Source of the DNA: VFKI01 sp964647825
GTDB taxonomy: Bacteria > Pseudomonadota > Gammaproteobacteria > DSM-16500
DNA: 62,923 nucleotides
Direction of reading: 5' to 3'
NCBI GenBank assembly: GCA_964647825.1
Contig: CAZYJL010000009.1
Coordinates: forward strand, 1 to 62,923
Shown here: piece by piece, positions 28,190 through 37,883 of the stretch
How the letters are laid out: each line of letters opens with the position of its first letter
How positions within the stretch are numbered: the first letter of the stretch is position 1
Position numbers and translations under genes: made by a program
Notes under the pieces: model-generated
The model's input: only the letters and a program-made list of their open reading frames with translations
Told to the model about the DNA's origin: nothing
The model's database searches: none

Positions 28190-28462
28190 TTACTTTTTCT
28201 TTGCTTTCGTCACTTTGACTTTACGCTTCCGTGCTGGTTTTTTCTTCGCAGCTGTTTTCGTTTTAGCAACCTTCTTTTTGCTAGCAGCGCTACCATCTTT
28301 AAAGCCATCTTTATAGGCTTTTGCAACGGCTTTCTTTAGCTCAGTCTTCAGCTCTTTTTTCAGAGCAACGACTTTCGCTTTAGCAGCCTTTAATGCAACA
28401 CTACTTGCGCTAACAGAAGATTTCCGTTTCGTCGTTTTCTTTCTGCGTACTACCATGGTCAT
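28190..28462 (-). CDS. Histone H1-like Lys/Ala-rich DNA-binding protein
   Basis: The protein has 90 aa, about one third Lys plus many Ala. It has a basic N-terminus (VVRRKKTTKRKSS), a central amphipathic helix (LKKELKTELKKAVAKAYKDGFKDG) and a Lys-Ala tail (KKPARKRKVKVTKAKKK). This resembles bacterial H1-like nucleoid proteins (Chlamydia Hc1, AlgP-type tails). Its role is probably chromatin compaction or nonspecific nucleic-acid binding. AGGA lies 8 nt before the ATG. The central GFKDGSAASKKK helix-turn is an extra feature shared with short KR-rich proteins of Legionellales, in my recollection. Confidence 0.75.
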   Translation of the reverse strand: MTMVVRRKKTTKRKSSVSASSVALKAAKAKVVALKKELKTELKKAVAKAYKDGFKDGSAASKKKVAKTKTAAKKKPARKRKVKVTKAKKK

Positions 28463-29024
28463 ATCCCTTTCCTGTTGGTAACGATGAGATCATACAACAT
28501 AAAAAAATAAAATTGTACATACTTGTTTCAATTCGAGCATTGTGTTGCGGGTTTTCCCTCATCATGAAAGAAATTACCCGAGTAAAAAAATACAGATATT
28601 CATAAAAAAATAACAAAAAAGTCCAGAGAACATACGCCACATTTTATTTTTTACAAATGCACTCGACCCATTTCAAATTATTCTCATCGAGTTTTTGATT
28701 ACACTCTGATTAGACAGTTATCTTTTCTATTCACAATAAAAAATAAACTCATAGATCTTTTTCCCAATTCATAGCTAGTACAGTTTTTCGTTTATTATGT
28801 CCATTTTGTCATCCCGTGGTTCATTCGCTCATAAAAAACCAAACGTAATGCTAGAAAAACATACAAAACCTGTCATGATTAAACTAACTTGAAAATCAAC
28901 AAATTAACAAAAAGTTAACTCTTGCTATTAACATCATTCAGCATACAAAAAGGAATAAAAATGTTTTATATAAATTTAAAAAAGCATTTTTTTTCGTTTT
29001 TCTCTTTCTTCAAATAAGGAATAA
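28463..29024. other. 562-bp AT-rich gap with a repeat fragment
   Basis: No ORF with a ribosome site is seen. At about 28798-28830 a short TTTTGTCATCCCGTGGTTCA fragment matches the core of repeat type 3. The rest is A/T-rich. It must contain promoters for the divergent histone-like and ETF-QO genes, but no convincing -35/-10 pair could be chosen. Confidence 0.5.
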
Positions 29025-30650
29025 ATGCACATGACGCGTGAATCCATGTCTTTTGATACCCTCATTATTGGCGCAGGACCCGCAGGTCTTGCTGCTGCAA
29101 TCCATCTGGCACAATTACAACATCAAAGTGGTCAAACACCCTCCATTTGCATCCTAGAAAAAGGAGAATATGTTGGTGCACATATACTTGCTGGCGCTGT
29201 ACTTGAACCTCGCGCCCTGAATGCCTTGCTGCCCGATTGGCAAAAGAAATACCCCTCTCCACTCACCCCAGTCACAGAAGATTCTTTTCTTTTTCTTACA
29301 AAAAAAAGGGCTTTCCGTTTACCTACACCACCACAAATGAAAAACAACGGAAACAGTATTGTAAGTCTCGGGCAATTATGTCGCTTTATGGCAGAAGAGG
29401 CAGAGAAGTTGGGCGTCAATATCTTTCCGGGATTTGCCGCCACAGAAATTCTTTATGAAAACAATAAAGTAGTGGGTATTATCACCGATGATAAAGGGTT
29501 AGATAAATCAAGAAAACCCACTTCTCGTTTTCAACAAGGCATCGAAATTTTTGCAAAAAAAACTATTTTTGCTGAAGGTTGCCGCGGTTTTTTAACTGAA
29601 AAATTAATAAAAAAATTCGAATTACGAAAATCCGCTTGTCCACAAACCTATGCATTAGGCATCAAAGAATTATGGGAAATTCCAACAGAATTACATCAGC
29701 CCGGCAAAGTGATGCACAGTATTGGCTGGCCACTCCCCTCAGATACATATGGCGGATCATTTGCCTATCACTTTGCAAACAATTTACTCGCAATTGGATT
29801 TGTTACAGGATTAGATTATCGCAACCCTTATATAAATCCTTATGAAATTTTTCAATGTTTTAAAACTCATCCGACCATTTTTACTTTACTTAAAAATGGT
29901 CGCAGAATGGAATATGGTGCGCGCTGTTTAAATGAAGGCGGCCTACAATCCATTCCGCAAATTATTTTCCCTGGTGGCTTACTAATCGGATGCGCCGCTG
30001 GTTTTTTGAATGTACCGAAAATTAAAGGCATTCATACTGCCATGCAATCTGGTATACTCGCTGCAGAAAGCATTATGGAAACAACAACGCATCCTCTTTG
30101 TGATACCTTGCCAGACAAAATTAAAAAAAGTTGGATTTATGAAGAATTATATCGCGCACGCAATATTCGTCCTGCTATGCGCTGGGGACTGTTTCCCGGA
30201 TTAACTTATGCTGCAATCGATACCTTGCTACTACGCGGCCATGCGCCATGGACATTAAAAAATCATACTGCAGACAATCTTCATCTTAAAGATGCAGCAA
30301 AGTGCAAACAATTCACCTACCCATTACATGATAACAAAGTCACATTTGATCTCATGTCTTCTGTCTTCTTAGCCCATACAAAACATGAAGAAGGACAACC
30401 TTGTCATTTAAAATTAAAAAATCCAGCTGCTGTATTCGATATCAATATGCAAAAATTTGCTAATCCAGAAACACGTTATTGTCCCGCCGGCGTCTATGAA
30501 ATACTAAAGAATCAAGATGGCTCAACTAGACTACACATTAATGCAGCGAACTGTATTCATTGCAAAGCATGTGACATAAAAGACCCAACGCAAAACATTA
30601 CATGGACACCACCAGAAGGTGGATCAGGTCCACGTTATGAAGGCATGTAA
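29025..30650 (+). CDS. Electron-transfer flavoprotein:ubiquinone oxidoreductase
   Basis: The protein has 541 aa. The FAD-binding start TLIIGAGPAGLAAAIHLAQ, LEKGEYVGAHILAGAVLEP and the C-terminal 4Fe-4S ligands C486, C510, C513 and C516 (CPAGVYE; CIHCKACDIKDPTQNI) are all present, ending TPPEGGSGPRYEGM as in the family. It passes electrons from acyl-CoA dehydrogenases via ETF to the quinone pool. AAGGA lies 4 nt before the ATG. It probably serves the acyl-CoA dehydrogenase at 56997 and the crotonase pair nearby; ETF itself is not in the window. Confidence 0.95.
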   Translation: MHMTRESMSFDTLIIGAGPAGLAAAIHLAQLQHQSGQTPSICILEKGEYVGAHILAGAVLEPRALNALLPDWQKKYPSPLTPVTEDSFLFLTKKRAFRLPTPPQMKNNGNSIVSLGQLCRFMAEEAEKLGVNIFPGFAATEILYENNKVVGIITDDKGLDKSRKPTSRFQQGIEIFAKKTIFAEGCRGFLTEKLIKKFELRKSACPQTYALGIKELWEIPTELHQPGKVMHSIGWPLPSDTYGGSFAYHFANNLLAIGFVTGLDYRNPYINPYEIFQCFKTHPTIFTLLKNGRRMEYGARCLNEGGLQSIPQIIFPGGLLIGCAAGFLNVPKIKGIHTAMQSGILAAESIMETTTHPLCDTLPDKIKKSWIYEELYRARNIRPAMRWGLFPGLTYAAIDTLLLRGHAPWTLKNHTADNLHLKDAAKCKQFTYPLHDNKVTFDLMSSVFLAHTKHEEGQPCHLKLKNPAAVFDINMQKFANPETRYCPAGVYEILKNQDGSTRLHINAANCIHCKACDIKDPTQNITWTPPEGGSGPRYEGM

Positions 30651-30658
30651 AAAAATCA

Positions 30659-30907
30659 GTAACAGCTCCAGTGCTGAGGTCATAACTTAGTGAGGATGTA
30701 TTTTTTTGCTTAACAGATCAGAATTGCCAAACAGCAAGCTGCATTTTATTGATAAAAGTACGCTTCATGAAATCAGAAAAGGCATGGCTTTGATAACCTA
30801 CAACAGCTGATGGGCAACTGATATGCAGTCCAGTCATCAAACAAGACCCCCACTAAGGTGACTGTCTTTCAGTCAAGCTAAAAAACACGGACTACCTGAG
30901 CTGTTAC
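30659..30907. mobile_element. Composite (nested) palindromic element, 249 bp
   Basis: The right end (TCAAGCTAAAAAACACGG, then ACTACCTGAGCTGTTAC) is the same as in the 18289 element, and the left end starts GTAACAGCTC. Inside, ATAACTTAGTGAGGATGTAT begins a second set of ends resembling the 59954 copy, with a partner near 30855-30866. It looks like one element inserted in another and then diverged. No target duplication remains. Confidence 0.7.
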
Positions 30908-31026
30908 AATTTCGAATAAGCTCAGTATTCATTTCCTATCATGCTAGCTAAAAAAAAATGCTTGTATGACAAGCAACAGTGAGAACATTGACACTGTGAC
31001 AGAAATAATGACAACGAGATAAAAAA

Positions 31027-32148
31027 TCAAGTCATAATAAAACTCTGAAAAGTTAACCGCTCTGCTGGCATCACAAAATACTGATTTACATCCTGCATTT
31101 TCACAGCAGCAAGGGTTGCTGGCTGCCAATTCGGCTGATGATCCCGATCAATCAGCACAGCACGAATTCCCTCAAAAAAATCATGACCTTGCAGAAAATG
31201 TTGCATGAGACCATATTCCATTGCAATGGATTCATCAAAATCCAGTTTAACGGCTTTACGCAACGCTTTTAATGTCACTTTTAAACTAAGCGGTGATTTT
31301 TTACGAAGCTCCATTGCAACATTTTGCGACCAACTATTTTCAGATGCTTCCAATGCAGCAATAATATCCTCTACTGATTTTTCTGAAAAACAGCTAGCAA
31401 TTTCTTTACTGTTTGATAAAAGTGAAGAAGACCCAACTGGTTCCGCAAACCGCTCAATCACCGACGTAACCAGTGCATTTGCTTCCTCTTTCAATGACGT
31501 ATCAGCAAGAGCATAAATTAACTCAGGGAACTGCTCTGCACGCACCGCGTGATTCACTAAACCCAATGCTAGACAATCTTCTCGATGAATACGTGCCCCG
31601 GTTAAGCCTAGATAAAACCCAATCTGATCTGGTAATCGTGCTAGCACATGCAACATACCCACATCCGGAAAAAAACCAATCCCTGTTTCCGGCATAGCAA
31701 ATAACAACCTTGAGGTTGCCACACGATGCGATGCATGCATAGAAATGCCCGCACCGCCACCCATCGTAATACCATCCAACAAAGCAATATAAGGCTTCCC
31801 ATAGTAGCGAATACGTCGATTTAATTGATACTCATCGCGAAAAAAATCAATCAACCGTGGTCCGTCACCTAATTTTTCTGACTTTTCTTTTTTTTCTTTT
31901 TCAGCCATTTGATACTTCCATGTCTCACGAATATCACCACCTGCACAAAAAGCACGTCCCTCTGCCGCACGAATAACAACAGCCTTAATATGCGACGCTG
32001 CTTCCCACTCAATAAGATGGTGTGAAAGCGCATTAATCATCACATCATTTAATGCATTCAATACATTCACACGCGTTAGTGTGACTAAACCGAGGTTGCC
32101 ATCTCGACCAGTGATTTCCTCAAAACTCATTTCAGGAATGGTATACAT
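31027..32148 (-). CDS. 3-hydroxyisobutyryl-CoA hydrolase / enoyl-CoA hydratase-isomerase family
   Basis: The protein has 373 aa, longer than a plain crotonase (about 260) and the usual size of hydroxyisobutyryl-CoA hydrolases. The oxyanion segment GRAFCAGGDIRETW, the second loop GITMGGGAGISMHASHRVAT and the active-site motif MPETGIGFFPDVG are those of the hydrolase subfamily. It releases 3-hydroxyisobutyrate in valine breakdown. It starts 5 bp after the stop of the enoyl-CoA hydratase gene, so the two form an operon. Confidence 0.88.
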   Translation of the reverse strand: MYTIPEMSFEEITGRDGNLGLVTLTRVNVLNALNDVMINALSHHLIEWEAASHIKAVVIRAAEGRAFCAGGDIRETWKYQMAEKEKKEKSEKLGDGPRLIDFFRDEYQLNRRIRYYGKPYIALLDGITMGGGAGISMHASHRVATSRLLFAMPETGIGFFPDVGMLHVLARLPDQIGFYLGLTGARIHREDCLALGLVNHAVRAEQFPELIYALADTSLKEEANALVTSVIERFAEPVGSSSLLSNSKEIASCFSEKSVEDIIAALEASENSWSQNVAMELRKKSPLSLKVTLKALRKAVKLDFDESIAMEYGLMQHFLQGHDFFEGIRAVLIDRDHQPNWQPATLAAVKMQDVNQYFVMPAERLTFQSFIMT

Positions 32149-32153
32149 TGCGC

Positions 32154-32924
32154 TTACTCTCCAGAAAATAGTGCAACACGTTTTTCAATAAAAGCCTTTA
32201 CACCTTCTTGTTTATCACGCGTCGCACAACATAATCCGAAATGTGCTGCTTCAAATGCAAGCGCTTCCTTCATTGACAGATTATATCCTTGATCAATCGT
32301 AGCCATAATACTTCTTACTGCAAGCGGTGGTTGACAAATAATTCCCTCTAAAAAAGCAATTGCACGCTCAACTAACATGTCTGGTATGACAATCTCATTA
32401 ATCAGCCCAACTGCTAACGCTTCCTGCGCCTGTATTTTCCTACCTGTTAAACAAAGCTCTAACGCTTTTCCTTTACCAATCAATCTAGACAACCGCTGTG
32501 TCCCACCGAATCCAGGGATGACACCCAACTTAATTTCCGGCTGACCAAAAAAAGCATTCTCTGCAGCAAAACGAAAAGTCGCTGCCATCGCCAATTCACA
32601 CCCTCCTCCTAACGCCGCACCATGAATTGCCGCAAGCGACGGTTTTCCTAATTGGTCTAACAAATTAAATATTTTTTGACCGTTTTCTGAAAATTCGAAC
32701 CCTTTTTGACTATTTAATTCAGCAAGGGAGCCAATATCTGCGCCGGCACAAAAAGCGCGGCCATTTCCTGTGAGTAACACAGCTTTTACCCTGTCGCTAC
32801 GCTGCGCTTCAAGGAATGCCTCTCGCAGCTGCTCTAATAAAGAGGAATCTAGTGCGTTCAAAAACGCCGGGCGGTCAAGCGTAAGATGGAGAATACCTTG
32901 CTGCATAAGTGTTTTCTGTAACAT
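32154..32924 (-). CDS. Enoyl-CoA hydratase
   Basis: The protein has 256 aa from the ATG at 32924, which has GGAAG upstream; a GTG three codons earlier overlaps that site. The crotonase signature GRAFCAGADIGSL, IHGAALGGGCELAMA with one catalytic Glu, and PEIKLGVIPGFGGTQRL with the other are intact. It hydrates 2-enoyl-CoA (crotonyl, methacrylyl or longer). With the downstream hydrolase it supplies two consecutive valine-catabolism steps; general beta-oxidation is the alternative. Confidence 0.92.
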   Translation of the reverse strand: MLQKTLMQQGILHLTLDRPAFLNALDSSLLEQLREAFLEAQRSDRVKAVLLTGNGRAFCAGADIGSLAELNSQKGFEFSENGQKIFNLLDQLGKPSLAAIHGAALGGGCELAMAATFRFAAENAFFGQPEIKLGVIPGFGGTQRLSRLIGKGKALELCLTGRKIQAQEALAVGLINEIVIPDMLVERAIAFLEGIICQPPLAVRSIMATIDQGYNLSMKEALAFEAAHFGLCCATRDKQEGVKAFIEKRVALFSGE

Positions 32925-33099
32925 AAATTTCACTTCCGTGATTATAAAAAATACAGGTCAAGCATAGCGTTGTATTGTATAACATCATGATCTATTTGGA
33001 AAATTTCTGTCTCTTAGCATAACTACTAATAGGTAATCGTACTTTACCAGACTATGATGGTAGGAAATAACCCTGTCTATGTTTCAGGGAGACATGCAG

Positions 33100-33798
33100 A
33101 TGACAACCCGACTGATCACCTACTTCATTTTTTTCTTCCTTCTCTCAACCACAGTAAGCGCGGGGCAAATCGGTAGTCGGCTTTGCAAAGATTCCCGCCA
33201 TTACGAATGCTACACAGTGAAACGTGGTGATAGCTGGCAAAAATTATTCCCTAATGAACGACAAAGGGCTCTGGTGATGCATATCAACCGGCTTAACATT
33301 CGACTACACCCGGGTATGCGCATTGCCATACCCCACAATCTTAATGCAAGCATAATGGACCATGCGCCTTTTCCAAAACAAATTTCGCCCCCAGGAAGAA
33401 AATTAGTCTACATCTCTATTCATCCTGATGTTTTGGCATGGGGCGCATATAGCGAACAAGGAGGATTAGTACGTTGGGGACCCGCTGTAGGCGCCCGTGG
33501 CTATTGCCCCGACGTAAAAAGATCGTGCAAAACTTCACTTGGCAAATTTTCTGTCTACCGAAAAGGGGGCTCACGCTGTGCCTCCAGTAAATACCCTGTT
33601 GGCAAAGGTGGCGCACCTATGCCTTATTGCATGTTCTTTAACGGTGGTTATGCCATGCATGGGTCGTACGACGTTCCTGGCGTTAATGCAAGTCACGGAT
33701 GTGTTCGAATGTTTATTCCTGACGCGCAATGGCTCAATCAAGAATTTATTGCCGATGAAAGAAATGTTGCTGTCACCGTCATCAATCGGAGGCCGTAG
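33100..33798 (+). CDS. Secreted LysM / L,D-transpeptidase (YkuD)
   Basis: The protein has 232 aa. The start MTTRLITYFIFFFLLSTTVSA gives a clean signal peptide and follows GGGAG; an ATG two codons earlier is also possible. Residues 37-78 resemble a LysM module (YTVKRGDSWQKLF...GMRIAIP). A YkuD domain follows, with H187 in MHGSYDVPG and catalytic H199-G200-C201 in ASHGCVRM. It would crosslink peptidoglycan or attach lipoproteins in the periplasm. Its 3' end overlaps the convergent proQ-like gene by 17 bp. Confidence 0.9.
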   Translation: MTTRLITYFIFFFLLSTTVSAGQIGSRLCKDSRHYECYTVKRGDSWQKLFPNERQRALVMHINRLNIRLHPGMRIAIPHNLNASIMDHAPFPKQISPPGRKLVYISIHPDVLAWGAYSEQGGLVRWGPAVGARGYCPDVKRSCKTSLGKFSVYRKGGSRCASSKYPVGKGGAPMPYCMFFNGGYAMHGSYDVPGVNASHGCVRMFIPDAQWLNQEFIADERNVAVTVINRRP

Positions 33799-34342
33799 AT
33801 TCCACTGTTGCAGCTGTCTTATGATGCTTTTTACGCTTCGCTTGCTGTCGCATGCTAGAGTAGCTCGCTTCAGCTGCCGTCACATGACCAGCGGGATTAC
33901 CTTCAAGGTCAATACGCTGCGCCCCTTCTTTGATTTTTTGGTGGTAAGCAAATGAATTCACATAGTAAGAAAGACTACTCACCATGCATGCTTTATCATC
34001 AACCGTAATATCTTCCCGCCCCCCTAATGCCCGCACTAGATCATCATGAATACCAACCTTTAATGGCACGCTCTCTAAGCCTGACTTAAAGCATAAAGGA
34101 AAATGCACTCTTAACAGCGCAACGCCATAGCGTGCTCTTTCTAGCCAGACAGGTTTTTCTGGTTTGATCAATGATTTTTCCTTGTGCGACAGCGATGGCT
34201 GATGCTTTTCCTTTTTTAGCGCAGCAGATACAGCTGGCACACTTCTTTTGTCCTGTACTCGCTCTTTCTGAGAAGACGGTGACAAGGACAAGCTTTCAAG
34301 AGATAGAGCTTGTAACTGCTCTTGTAAACTTGGGCGACTCAT
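33782..34342 (-). CDS. proQ: ProQ/FinO-domain RNA chaperone
   Basis: The protein has 186 aa from the ATG at 34342. A TTG 16 codons earlier is the weaker option. A Ser/Lys-rich flexible N-terminus precedes a ProQ/FinO domain (about residues 60-160) with the family pattern HFPLCFK...PLKVGIHDDLVRAL and the RNA-binding segment YYVNSFAYHQKIKEGAQRIDLEGNPAG.V...E. A basic tail (QQAKRKKHHK) follows. ProQ proteins bind structured sRNAs and mRNA 3' ends. It is convergent with, and overlaps by 17 bp, the L,D-transpeptidase gene. Confidence 0.88.
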   Translation of the reverse strand: MSRPSLQEQLQALSLESLSLSPSSQKERVQDKRSVPAVSAALKKEKHQPSLSHKEKSLIKPEKPVWLERARYGVALLRVHFPLCFKSGLESVPLKVGIHDDLVRALGGREDITVDDKACMVSSLSYYVNSFAYHQKIKEGAQRIDLEGNPAGHVTAAEASYSSMRQQAKRKKHHKTAATVESTASD

Positions 34343-34530
34343 TTCAGGATAACCCCCACTATCAAGTGCTTTGACGATTTTAGAACACAATTATAATGAC
34401 ATTAAACGCCAAACACTCTAATGACTTCGCACTATCAAATCAACCAGCTATCCAAAAACAGCCACAGTAGACTTTTCTATTCAGAAAGTGGTAGATTTCC
34501 CATCTGGATTTTCAAAAAGGATTGTCAGCC

Positions 34531-35148
34531 ATGCCACGCAGGAAAGCCTCTCATAAGAAAACACCAAAATCTTCGATGAAGAAACAAGAAAAAATTCATC
34601 CTATATTAGAGCTGTCAGACAAGATTGAAAAAGAGTTCCTTCAGGTGCCATCAAAGTTGGCCGCGCTTTGTAAAAAAGAAACCGATGCGTTAAAGAAAAA
34701 AGAGCATAAAATAAACACAACATTAAAAACCGCTCAGACAAAAGAAAAATCTCTGCGTAAAAAACAATCTATTTTATTAAAAGCCAGTCATTCCCCAACA
34801 GGTAAAAAGAAAGTCCTTGCCGGAAAGAAAGCGATTACCACAGCTACTAACATCGTCAAAGATTTAACACAAAAAGCAGATCAAATAAAAAAAATTCGCT
34901 TACAATTAGAGTCGAAACAAATTCAATTTACACTATTACGCAAAGAGCTTATTCAGCTTGACAAGAAACTAAAAGCCCAAGCAAAAAAAAGCAAAAAAAA
35001 TTCTGCTATACCAAAAAGAAAAAAAACAGTTAAAATAAAAAAATCACAAATAAACACTACACCTATCAACAATCGTCCAGCAGAACGTGAAAATTCACGA
35101 GAACATCAAGGATCACTACTATCTGAAGAAACAACAGAAATCAGTTAA
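34531..35148 (+). CDS. Lys-rich coiled-coil hypothetical protein
   Basis: The protein has 205 aa from the ATG at 34531, with AAGG about 10 nt upstream. It is strongly basic with long heptad-like helices (residues 30-160, KKETDALKKKEHKINTTLKT and similar) and a basic C-terminal stretch (KRKKTVKIKKS). No known domain is seen. High Lys content and helicity suggest nucleic-acid or nucleoid association. The following gene is fis on the same strand, 80 bp away, which fits a chromatin-related context but proves nothing. Confidence 0.6.
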   Translation: MPRRKASHKKTPKSSMKKQEKIHPILELSDKIEKEFLQVPSKLAALCKKETDALKKKEHKINTTLKTAQTKEKSLRKKQSILLKASHSPTGKKKVLAGKKAITTATNIVKDLTQKADQIKKIRLQLESKQIQFTLLRKELIQLDKKLKAQAKKSKKNSAIPKRKKTVKIKKSQINTTPINNRPAERENSREHQGSLLSEETTEIS

Positions 35149-35228
35149 CTCAAACTAAAATGCCTTTATGTCTTGCAGAAACTAGTATTTCAAGCAAGTA
35201 TTTTTGTATTAAGAAAACGGAGACCATC

Positions 35229-35495
35229 ATGACAGAGAAAATCATGATTAATGAAACAGTAAGTAGCATTTCTTTAAAACAAGCAGTAAGAGATACGTTA
35301 AGAAACTATTTCACTCATATCGGCAGCGAACAGCCTGTAGATTTTTACTCGATTTTATTAGAGGAAATTGAGCGTCCATTGCTTGAAGTTTTAATTAATC
35401 ACACACAATATAATCAAGTGAGAATGGCACAAATACTTGGTATTTCTCGTGGAACTTTACGCAAAAAATTAAAACAACATGGCATGTTAGATTAA
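35229..35495 (+). CDS. fis: Fis-family nucleoid/transcription factor
   Basis: The protein has 88 aa from the ATG at 35229 with GGAG 6 nt upstream. The C-terminal helix-turn-helix YNQVRMAQILGISRGTLRKKLKQHGM is a close Fis match, and the N-terminal dimerisation half (LKQAVRDTLRNYF) is present. Fis bends DNA and controls rRNA and virulence genes. The usual dusB partner is not adjacent. Legionella species carry several Fis paralogues, so this may be one of a set. Confidence 0.92.
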   Translation: MTEKIMINETVSSISLKQAVRDTLRNYFTHIGSEQPVDFYSILLEEIERPLLEVLINHTQYNQVRMAQILGISRGTLRKKLKQHGMLD

Positions 35496-35664
35496 TAAAA
35501 ACTATTTGCCTCGTTTTTTAATTAATAAAGACAAATAACGACATGGATGTCATTTCTTAAAAATTAAAACAAAAAATAGTTTTGCCATAAAACTAACTTA
35601 TACTTTTCTTCACGAAAAATAAAAAATGATTTAAATTAAATAGAAAAATCAAGCGGTTTAAAAA

Positions 35665-37740
35665 ATGAACTTAGTGAATAAAAAACTACTCTGTTCTTTT
35701 GGCATACCGTCTAAAGATGCTGAAAATTTTGCCTATAAAATCAATTTTTGGTTAAAAAATCTTTCTCCACCCGATGCATGGCAACAAATAACAAAAGAAT
35801 TTTTATCCCCTAACATTTCTTTCGCTTTACATTTATTACTATTTTCAATTTGTTATCCAGAACAAAAAAAATCTCCAGAACATGCTTACTCATTCATAGT
35901 AGATGACAATGTGGCAAAGACAACTCATCTCGCGCAATTTATGTATGAAACTGGACATAAAACCCTACAAAGTTTCCACGCATGGACTGTTCATCAGCGA
36001 GAAGCATTCTGGGAAAAAGTCTTGCAAAAATTAACTATCTATTTTACTTCGCCACCAAAAAAAATATGTGACTTATCTAAAGGTGTTGAATATCCTACTT
36101 GGCTTCTAGGAGCGAAACTTAATATCACCGATAGCTGCTTTACTGCACCACCTCACAAAACAGCGATTATCTTTTCAAAAAACAACACGCTACAAAAATT
36201 TTCCTATCATGAACTTTTACAAACCACTAATAACATTGCAAATAATCTAATTGCTGCAGGATGTAAGGCGGGTGATCCTATTGGCATTATTATGCCAATG
36301 CATTTTACCAGTATTGCTATTTATCTTGGTATTATTCGCATGGGAGGTATTGCCGTTCCCGTCCCTGAAAGTTTTTCTGCAGAAGAAATCTGTAAAAGAC
36401 TTACCATCTCTCAAGTAAAGATTGTTTTTACTCAAGATCAAATTCAGCGAGACAAAGACATTTTTCCGCTTTATCAAAAAGTGATGCAACTACCTTCTTC
36501 TATTACCATTATTGTTCACCAAGAAACGCAACAAAACACACCACTTCGAATCAGTGATAGTTATTTAGAAAAGTTTCTTCAATCAAACCGCTCACTCAAT
36601 TATCATGCTTGCATACGAGACCCTTCCGATGACTGTACTATCTTATTTTCATCTGGTACGACCGGTTCCCCAAAGGCAATTCCATGGACACACTTAACAC
36701 CTGTTAAAGCAGCAAGCGATGCCTTTTTACATCTGAATATTCAATCCAATGATGTCATTGCATGGCCAACCAGCCTTGGTTGGATGATGGGACCATGGTT
36801 AATTTTTGCCGCATTGATAAACAAAGCAACAATTGCACTAAGTAATCATTCACCGACAAATGCAGCATTTTGTCAATTTATTGAAAAAACAAAAGTGAGT
36901 GTTTTGGGTGTTGTCCCTACCCTCGTTGCGAAATGGCGAGAAAATAAAGCCACTGACCATACTAACTGGAAAGATATTCGCCTGTTTGTTTCAACAGGCG
37001 AATGTTCAAACCCTGAAGATATGCTCTTTCTTGCCTCCCGTGCGGGCTACAAACCCATTATTGAATACTGTGGTGGTACAGAAATTGGTGGCGCATATAT
37101 CACCTCAACGCTTATTGAAAATAATGCACCTTCTATTTTAACCACCCCCGCAATGGGTATCGATTTTATTTTACTTGATGAACAAGGCCGTTCCGCTGAC
37201 CGAGGCGAAGTTGCATTAATTCCACCCTCCATCGGTCTTTCAACAAAGTTGCTTAATGCAAACCATCACGCAATTTATTATGAAAATATGCCAACGCTTC
37301 CGGAACATACACTACTCCGTCGTCATGGTGATGCAATTGAACGACTTGCCGAAAACAAATATCGCATGTTAGGCAGAATAGATGACACCATGAATATCGG
37401 AGGCATCAAAGTCAGTGCCAGCGAAATTGAACGAACACTCATTCCTATTGACTTCATTCAAGAAGTGGCGGCAATTGCCGTGTCTGAAGAATCTGGACCT
37501 ACTAAGTTAATTATCTATGTAGTCTTAAATAACACAAATCAGCACATTGAGAAAAATAAACTACATGATTTACTCCAAAAACATATCAACCAACATCTTA
37601 ACCCTTTGTTTCATATTGATGCTGTCATATTACTGGACAAGCTACCTCGAACAATCTCGGGAAAAATACTGCGCCGCGAACTCCGAAACCTATTCACAAA
37701 AGAAAGAAGCCTCCCAAATAGCAAAAAAAATGTTCAATAG
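35665..37740 (+). CDS. AMP-forming acyl-CoA synthetase (acetyl/acetoacetyl-CoA synthetase-like)
   Basis: The protein has 691 aa. An N-terminal ACAS-type cap (W-x(5)-R-x(2)-FW around residues 107-116) and GAKLNITDSCF precede the adenylation core. The core has the P-loop-like ILFSSGTTGSPKAIP at 327-340, YCGGTEIGG and GRIDDTMNIGGIKVSASEIE. The C-terminal catalytic Lys lies in LPRTISGKILRREL. It activates a short acid or ketoacid with ATP and CoA; the exact substrate is not decidable. Ribosome site is weak. It could feed acyl-CoA into PHA synthesis or beta-oxidation. Confidence 0.88.
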   Translation: MNLVNKKLLCSFGIPSKDAENFAYKINFWLKNLSPPDAWQQITKEFLSPNISFALHLLLFSICYPEQKKSPEHAYSFIVDDNVAKTTHLAQFMYETGHKTLQSFHAWTVHQREAFWEKVLQKLTIYFTSPPKKICDLSKGVEYPTWLLGAKLNITDSCFTAPPHKTAIIFSKNNTLQKFSYHELLQTTNNIANNLIAAGCKAGDPIGIIMPMHFTSIAIYLGIIRMGGIAVPVPESFSAEEICKRLTISQVKIVFTQDQIQRDKDIFPLYQKVMQLPSSITIIVHQETQQNTPLRISDSYLEKFLQSNRSLNYHACIRDPSDDCTILFSSGTTGSPKAIPWTHLTPVKAASDAFLHLNIQSNDVIAWPTSLGWMMGPWLIFAALINKATIALSNHSPTNAAFCQFIEKTKVSVLGVVPTLVAKWRENKATDHTNWKDIRLFVSTGECSNPEDMLFLASRAGYKPIIEYCGGTEIGGAYITSTLIENNAPSILTTPAMGIDFILLDEQGRSADRGEVALIPPSIGLSTKLLNANHHAIYYENMPTLPEHTLLRRHGDAIERLAENKYRMLGRIDDTMNIGGIKVSASEIERTLIPIDFIQEVAAIAVSEESGPTKLIIYVVLNNTNQHIEKNKLHDLLQKHINQHLNPLFHIDAVILLDKLPRTISGKILRRELRNLFTKERSLPNSKKNVQ

Positions 37741-37765
37741 TGACTCTAATTACTTAAAAATAATC

Positions 37766-37785
37766 GTAACTACTTAGGTAGTTAC
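37766..37785. mobile_element. 20-bp minimal palindrome with perfect 8-bp target duplication
   Basis: GTAACTACTTAGGTAGTTAC is an 8-bp inverted repeat around TTAG. It is flanked on both sides by AAATAATC (37758-37765 and 37786-37793). Its ends equal those of the 180-bp family. It is the shortest member: only the outermost terminal bases remain, yet the target duplication is perfect. Confidence 0.85.
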
Positions 37786-37883
37786 AAATAATCTTTAAAA
37801 AACAAATTTAGTCTAGTACCTCTCTCTTCTATTATTTGTTACTATGCGCTCGAATTTCATCAAAAAATCAGGGTTGCTCATAA

